NCBI GenBank assembly: GCA_949317995.1
Contig: OX439048.1
Span: 24,061,495-24,125,494 of the forward strand
Length of the DNA stretch: 64,000 bases
Direction of reading: 5' to 3'
From: Acholoe squamosa
Lineage: Eukaryota > Annelida > Polychaeta > Phyllodocida > Polynoidae
Below are positions 58,079 to 64,000 of the stretch, in pieces; the stretch's first letter is position 1, and each line of letters begins with the position of its first letter. Below the pieces are notes generated by a model that was not told where the DNA came from, searched no databases, and saw only the letters and a list, made by a program, of their open reading frames with translations. A program made the position numbers and the translations under genes.

Positions 58079-60187
58079 ACCCTAAACTATGGCGTAGTTG
58101 ACTTTGTATGCTTCGCCAATTTATTAACATGTCCAGATTGAAACCAGCACCTTCTTGAAGACAAACAAAAGGTATCAGAGTAGGGTTATAGGTTGATAAC
58201 GCCTGGGGGTTATGACCAAAAAGGCATTGTAGAGGCCAGAATCGTGAGATAATGATAATTGGCTGGGTGTGTATGTAATCCATATACAATATTTAGTTGT
58301 GGTTAACTCTGTTCCTCGACAACTAGGGCATCATTCTAAGCTTTTCGTCATTAATTAGTTGCATTTCAATATAAGTAGGCCTAGCTTCAAAATCATCAAA
58401 AGCCCATCCCTATTTGCATGGATATAATCCCAAACATACTGACATTTACAGCCTGTTGAAGGTGATAAACCAAAAATAACCAGAGATGATAGGATAGCGG
58501 GTGCTGCACCTTCCCATCTTTTATCAATGTAAATTACTTAAAATCCTCTAAGGTAGTCATTGATAATCTTAATTTGGCACTATATACATGTAAAGTGGCC
58601 AACTCAGGGTACATGGACGACTCAAGGTCGCTAAGGAACGATCTTTGCCATATATAAGACTTTCCCTATAGCCAATGGAATACCTGCAGTAAAACCAATC
58701 AAATTGAAACCGACGAAGAGGGACCCTATATCTGAGCACCCTTTTACCTATTAGTCTTATGGAAACAACCATTTCAACTAAATGAAAGAAGAGATTCAAG
58801 TGGTGACAGGATCCTTTTATTGACAACGAAGGCATCAGATATGGGTATTGTAACAAGAGACTCTGACAATCCACTTGCTCTAGTTGAAGAGAGATGAGTA
58901 GACTGAGAAGCTCCATTGTGTCCTCAGAAATTACCAATGGCCATGAATAAGTGTAGGGTATCCCATGCTTGTCAGCTAGCCAGAAGAGCTCCTAGTAATC
59001 CAGGAAGATATGCTGGGTATTGTGATCATGAATTCCTATTTGGCTGTCATGGGAAGTCCATTTCACTGGCAAAGGGGGTTCACCGGCACTGGGAAGGGGA
59101 CTGAAGACTGTCTGAGCATTGATTGCACTCTCTATCAAGGCTGTAATACTGAGGCAGCAGCTTGGCCATTTTCCGTTCGCACTCGGGAGTTACCTATTCT
59201 TAAATGAAAGCGTCTTGCATTTTAAAAATGACTGTCTGTGTACTATTAGTCAGAATAGAATCATAAGTATATGCCTGTGAGCTAGAACCCAGGACAAAAT
59301 GGCCAGCATGCCATCAAAGCTGGTACAAAGAGGTTAATACTCATGGCCACATCAAGACCTTCACTGAGCTAAGTTAGGACCACCTTAGGTGTCACCATAT
59401 GGTGCCGCTTATATAATGACATAGAAGATGAAGAAAACAAGGATTCTTCCCACAGGACCGGCGTAACACAGCACATAGAATTTTCATATCAATACAACTA
59501 TAGAGAAAACAAACACTGTACACATGCTGGATTAGAATAGTAGGGCTGGGGTATACAATCCTGTTAATGATATGCAGATTTCTAGCAAACAATGCAAGTT
59601 ATTTAGATTTTGCTGGTTCCTGATAAAACACTAGATTTAAACTTCCTCTAAGATCTGCACCTGACATGGGCCCATGACGTTGGTAGACTAGAAAAATGAA
59701 CGTTATCTACTATCAATTATCTTTAGAAACCGTTAATAGGAAGGGCACTTTACAAATACAGCAAGAAGGGGGGAGGGGTAATGAATAAGTTGGGTTTAGA
59801 TTGAATGCATATAACCCAGGTAACAAAATGAAGTTATTTTAACGTTAGATTAACGTCATTTCCAAGTAAAAAAAAACGTTCAAAGATGGTGTAGCTTAAC
59901 TCCATTTCGTGGATTCAAACGAACATTGAATACATGTTGAAAAGGTGTTGATTCAACTCAAGAATTCTCATGGAAATATGCATGAAAAAGACTTTGGAAT
60001 AACCCTGAACCAACCTCATTTTGATCCCAACCATGCCTGTGTATTAGCATAGGGTATTTCCTTTATTTTCACTTCTTCTGGTACATATCATAGGATTCAT
60101 TTCCCCTCATCTCCTGCAATGCTACATGAGTCCCATTTTGCAAAGGGACCATGTTCCTCTTGTGTTAGAGTAGCAGTGTATGTTAAT
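58079..60187. other. Non-coding stretch, no gene recognised
   Basis: Short frames only, none with a domain. Confidence 0.5.
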
Positions 60188-60659
60188 TCATAAGGGAAGA
60201 CTGGCTCGAATTTTATCTCACCTCGTGCCTTCCTTGCGGCCGACACTCAAGGGTGAGAGGTCCCGCGGGTTGTATCCACACCGAAGTGAGATTACCCTTG
60301 TGGCGTTGCTTGCCCGGACCCTAGTCTAATGGGGAGAGGGGATGATGGTGACCGCATCTATGGGAAGATAGAAAGCACGCCCCTACACATTTACCGAGGC
60401 AATGGTTCTTTAACATCCGTCACTACATAGGCATAGTGAGAGATGGACAGGCCTGTTTTAAGTCATTTGTCTGCTATGACCGCCGAGAGACTTTCCAGCA
60501 CAGCCTAGCCAGAGCAGGGAGGATCTCAACCGACACCCTACGGCGACGTTTGGAACCACCACTGTGCCCCAGCCGGGCCGGGAACCGAACCCACGACCTT
60601 ACGGCCTGTGAGCGGACACGCTACCGACTGCGCCACGCCTCCCGGCTCATAAGGGAAGA
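60188..60659 (-). mobile_element. Full-length tRNA-derived SINE with exact 13-base target duplication
   Basis: TCATAAGGGAAGA occurs at 60188-60200 and 60647-60659 around a 446-base body. On minus, the right end is a tRNA-derived head (60646-60572) with box A TGGCGCAGTCGG and box B GGTTCGGTTCC, followed by a long GC-rich, tRNA-unrelated body and tail. Polymerase III transcription and LINE-mediated copying are expected from the family plan. Partner LINE unknown. Confidence 0.88.
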
Positions 60660-61795
60660 TAGAACAAGAATGGATTATACAAGTTCCGAATGTTTCAATA
60701 ATGGTGTGTAGCATACCGTGGACCATAATGCATGGAAAGATTTAATTCATTTATGGGTATTCTTTCACCCAGATATATCTAGACATAGGATCTATATAAT
60801 GAGGTTGGTCCAACAGTTGCATTATCATTATTATGATTTATATTAGACATGTACCTGTATGCAGCATCCCGACCAGTCCTATCATAACATTTCCTGACAT
60901 CTAGTGAGTCATTTTGGAATCAGAGAATGTTCATTCAATATTTTTTTTAACCAGTTAAATCAACGTCGGTTTGAGTCCACATTTTGAACATTGATCAAAG
61001 GTTATCTAAAAAATGGTTTTCCGCTAAATGTTTTTTTTTAAATGTTAAACCAATATCTACAAAAAAAAAACATTTCCTCAGAAACCCCAAATCAATGTTG
61101 AAACAACGTTTTTTGACAAATGATAGTCCAACTAACCATCAGTGAACATCAATCAACGTTCCCTCAACGTTTCTTGTTACCTGGGAACTTTCTTTGCGTG
61201 ACCCCATATGTAATTGATTTACATCAGGCCATTCACAACACACTGTTCATTCAAATAATTTACATGGTAGGGTTAACAATGAATATTTGCATTCTGATTA
61301 ATTTAACAGAAAAATTCAAAACCTTTTTTTCTTGCTGCATTGATCTATAGAAAAGAGCAAGGACTGTTATAACTCTTTACTCGTTGTTTCTAGAGAATGT
61401 GGATTTCTAGCTGACTACATGTTTGCATGTTTAAGCAGTCCAAATAAAAATCATATGAATTTCCCTGGTTGCCCATAAAACACTGGATTTAACACTTCCT
61501 CTAAGATCTGGACTGTTCTAAGCTCTCTGTTCTTTGTTTCTAGAGAACACACCCTCTTGGAATGAGAAAACAGCAGGTGCTGTAATATAAAACCTTTAGT
61601 AAGAATGAAAGTTGTTAAGGCACACAGGTCCTTGGCGTAATCATTGACAGCCGCTTTGTTTGCTCCATATTTCTTCTTTTCCAAAAAGACTATGTAAAAT
61701 TGTTTTTAACAAGGCCTTGAATAGGAGAGACAAAGACTCTAAGGGAGCATTCATTATTTATGGCAGGGGGGTGAGAATCTCGTGCGGCAAATACC
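60660..61795. other. Non-coding stretch, no gene recognised
   Basis: A- and T-homopolymer runs around 60940-61075. Nothing else is supported. Confidence 0.5.
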
Positions 61796-61950
61796 TGAAA
61801 ATGAAGCGTCCCCCCATGTGAATATCCCAAAATGAACCACCTCCCCCACAGAAATACCCAAAAATGAATTGCCCCCCCCTATGTGAATACCCTAAAATGC
61901 AGTGCCCCCCCTTTGTGAATACCTAAAAAATAAAGCGCCGCGTCCCCCCT
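61796..61950. repeat. Degenerate C-rich tandem repeat
   Basis: About four copies of a 35-40 base unit of the form CCCCCC, GTGAATACC, then AAAATGAA. Confidence 0.75.
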
Positions 61951-62289
61951 CATTACCGCTCACTATAATACACTAAAATTGATTCCCTCAGTAGAAATAT
62001 CCTAAAACCACTCTTCCCCTTAGCACATGAAATGGCACTTTTCTGTGCTAAGGGATTTTCCTTTGAACAACAATGCTGGCTACCTGAAGGCATATAGCAC
62101 CTTACTATGTGTGCATCCCTTTATGTTGCTGCAAGCTGGTGTAGTAGAAGGTGTGAAAACTCTCGTAGACACAATCACTACCAATGGTGGTACCACTTAC
62201 AAACATTGATTGTTGCCCTAATGGATACCATTGTAAGTCCCCCTATATTCTATTTCATTGGACATACTAAAAGAATTCTGCCCCCCCCC

Positions 62290-62602
62290 ACTCAAGGGGT
62301 CAAAATGTTTTTGACCCACACCTGAAGAGCCAAAAAGCGTGTGCAAATGCGGCCTTTTAACCTATTCTGATGTAGCAGTTTATCCCATGGGCATGGCCAT
62401 TGCTGGAGCTTGTTACCAGCAAGTTCTACAGATAAGACCTACCAGATGGGTACCAATTGGCCCCCGGGAGGACTGCAGTGAACAGTTGGGATCATCTCAT
62501 TGGCTAATAATTAAACCTGCTAAGTATGTATAGTAACGTGTGGGCTTTTTCGCTGAAAACAGGTGAAATTGTTTCGACCCCCTGGTCAAGGGGGTCGAAA
62601 CA
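62290..62602. repeat. Fold-back element with 13-bp perfect terminal hairpin
   Basis: The left part (62290-62345) and right part (62538-62602) are imperfect reverse complements sharing GTCAAAA, AGGTG and GCTTTTT words. The right end holds GTTTCGACCCCCT and its exact reverse complement around a five-base loop (62571-62602). A further copy of the right part is at 62964-63011. Confidence 0.65.
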
Positions 62603-62963
62603 GTAGATATTCTGAATTTGGGATAATGGTATAAGTTGCACCTGATGTCTGATAAGGTTCCGATTGTCTAATAAAGTCTATACACCGCTTTCAATGTAAT
62701 AAGCGCACATACCCTAATAAGTGCACACACCCTCTTTTAGACTAGGAATTACTGTGAAACCCTGTTCATAAGGTGACCCCAGTCATAAGCCAGGGCTAGA
62801 GAAAATATCATGAGCTGATTTCGGGATGAAATTTCAAGAGGTTTAGAAAAGCTCTATAATTTATAGCAATAAAACTTGGTCATAAGCCAGGGGAGACTTT
62901 GGGAGAAAATGATTTAGAAGCCGATTTTGCTAGAAAATAAGAAAAAAATCTGGCATATGTCAT

Positions 62964-63011
62964 GGTGTGGGCTTTTTCGCTGAAAAACAGGTGAAATTGT
63001 TTTGACCCCCC
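62964..63011 (+). repeat. Second copy of the GTGTGGGCTTTTTCGCTGAA repeat
   Basis: About 47 bases nearly identical to 62538-62583, in the same orientation 426 bases downstream. Confidence 0.85.
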
Positions 63012-63230
63012 TTTTGTTTGATGGCTGTATAGGCATCCCAAAATTTCCAGTGAGTTCATGTTACCTAAACTCATCGTTCTTAGACCTCTAAATTTCTATA
63101 TCTCTGAGTAGCACAATCGTAAGCTTAAGTTGCAGCAAGCAGCCTATTCTTTTGTACAAGTTTCAAACTTAATGTCTCAAAATGTACACTTACCCCATCC
63201 GGTATAGGTATTGACTCCAGATGGCTGGTA

Positions 63231-63359
63231 GTTATACCACGATTACTTGGTTACTCAGTGCTTTTTGGTGTCTATTCCCATCCACATATCTGTCGTTATA
63301 CCACGATTTGTGAGTTACACAGTGCTTTTTGGGGTCTATTCCCATCCACATATCTGTCG
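63231..63359 (+). repeat. Two-copy tandem repeat of about 64 bases
   Basis: Units 63231-63294 and 63295-63359 both start GTTATACCACGATT and end CACATATCTGTCG. Confidence 0.9.
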
Positions 63360-63398
63360 ATATTGCACACCTGGTAGGCTGTAACATCAATTTTGGAA

Positions 63399-63452
63399 GG
63401 CGTGCGGTTATCCAGGTAAGGCGTGCGGTTATCCAGAATAACCGCACGCCTC
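63399..63452. repeat. Direct and inverted repeat of AGGCGTGCGGTTATCCAG
   Basis: The 18-base word occurs twice in direct order and is then followed by its reverse complement, giving a hairpin at about 63419-63452. Confidence 0.85.
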
Positions 63453-63492
63453 TCCCATGTCACATGTCACATGTTAAAACCCATGATAGACT

Positions 63493-63567
63493 TGACCAGG
63501 GCAGGGCTCGAACCTGCAGCCTAAGATCCCTAGTCCAACCCCCTATGCAGTGCGCCACAGGGACTGA
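63493..63567 (-). repeat. tRNA-like SINE head
   Basis: On minus: box A-like TGGCGCACTGCA and box B GGTTCGAGCCC. Confidence 0.6.
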
Positions 63568-63690
63568 CGAGAAATGCTCGGTTCGAACCAAGTCTGGATA
63601 TGATACAAAGCCGTGAGCGCTGTCGCTGTCCGCTGCCGGGCGAGGAGGTGTATTATACACAAACATAACCGCGAGACGCAGTGAACGGAG

Positions 63691-63762
63691 AAGGCGCGGT
63701 AGTCTAGCGGTTAGCACGTTGCGCTCAGCCGTCAGAGGTACATGGATCGCGCCCCGGTCCTT
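63691..63762 (+). repeat. tRNA-like SINE head
   Basis: On plus: box A TAGTCTAGCGGTTAG is a good match, while the box B position (TGGATCGCGCC) has decayed. It lies 130 bases from the opposing head at 63493. Confidence 0.5.
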
Positions 63763-64000
63763 GTGTGTGTTAGCAAAGGCTAATAACACTCGGCCTACGG
63801 CCTTGTGTCATTATCCTTCACTAACACACACTCGTCATGAATTATCCATTAGTTACTTGTTCAATAATGCCTAAGTATGAAGGAGAGGTGTGGTAAGGAT
63901 AGTCCAGACACTGGGTCCCTCTCTATTGGGATGGCTGGAGAAGATTTCTGCTCCATACCAGCAGCTTGTCTCAGTACCTATTGACTATGTCGCCTCTATC
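63763..64000. other. Non-coding end of window
   Basis: An 11-base inverted pair (GTGTGTGTTAG and its complement) spans about 63763-63830. No gene. Confidence 0.5.

Noticed and set aside
63231..63359. CRISPR-like repeats
   Set aside because: Only two head-to-tail units with no spacers, in a eukaryotic context; a simple tandem duplication.

Overview
The window reads as repeat-dense nuclear DNA of an invertebrate animal. I found no convincing host gene, no rRNA or functional tRNA gene and no bacterial or organellar gene organisation. The evidence is the coexistence of APE-type LINEs, a Gypsy LTR element, an Ngaro/PAT-type tyrosine-recombinase retroelement, a PIF/Harbinger DNA transposon with spliceosomal introns, tRNA-derived SINEs, MITE-like fold-backs and (TA)n microsatellites. 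The SINE-like family ending in a GAGT microsatellite resembles repeats I associate with marine molluscs, so a mollusc or another lophotrochozoan is my best guess at low to moderate confidence.

Layout. 1-2900 (minus): a LINE whose ORF1 protein carries a C-terminal NADAR domain, with its ORF2 running off the left edge. 3131-4400 (plus): a decayed LINE reverse transcriptase. About 6578-21247 (minus): a broken Gypsy element (RT, RNase H, integrase and a long degraded reading region downstream of integrase). A 5'-truncated LINE (LINE-A, 10679-19297, plus) sits inside its integrase gene, a second NADAR-LINE (11201-16413, plus) sits inside LINE-A, and a small SINE (20299-20480) sits inside the Gypsy RT region. 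This is a readable nest of insertions. 21250-36000: mostly anonymous non-coding DNA with small fold-back elements and one LINE RT fragment at 33400-33985 (minus). 36061-40741 (minus): an Ngaro/PAT-like element with split direct repeats. 41110-47439: a PIF/Harbinger element with TAA target duplications, a four-exon DDE transposase on plus and a five-exon MADF-BESS protein on minus. 47445-64000: non-coding DNA rich in tRNA-like SINE heads, SINEs with target-site duplications, MITE-like palindromes and short tandem repeats.

The most interesting item is the fusion of an RRM/coiled-coil LINE ORF1 protein to a NADAR domain. It occurs in two clearly diverged copies in opposite orientations, and the frame is open in both. 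NADAR domains cleave N-glycosidic bonds of ADP-ribose-type substrates, and some remove ADP-ribose from guanine in DNA. I infer that this LINE lineage may carry its own activity against nucleic-acid ADP-ribosylation, or a related nucleotide-processing activity. Within each autonomous element the genes cooperate in the usual way: ORF1 or gag packages the RNA, endonuclease/RT, integrase or tyrosine recombinase inserts it, and transposase plus MADF protein mobilise the DNA element.
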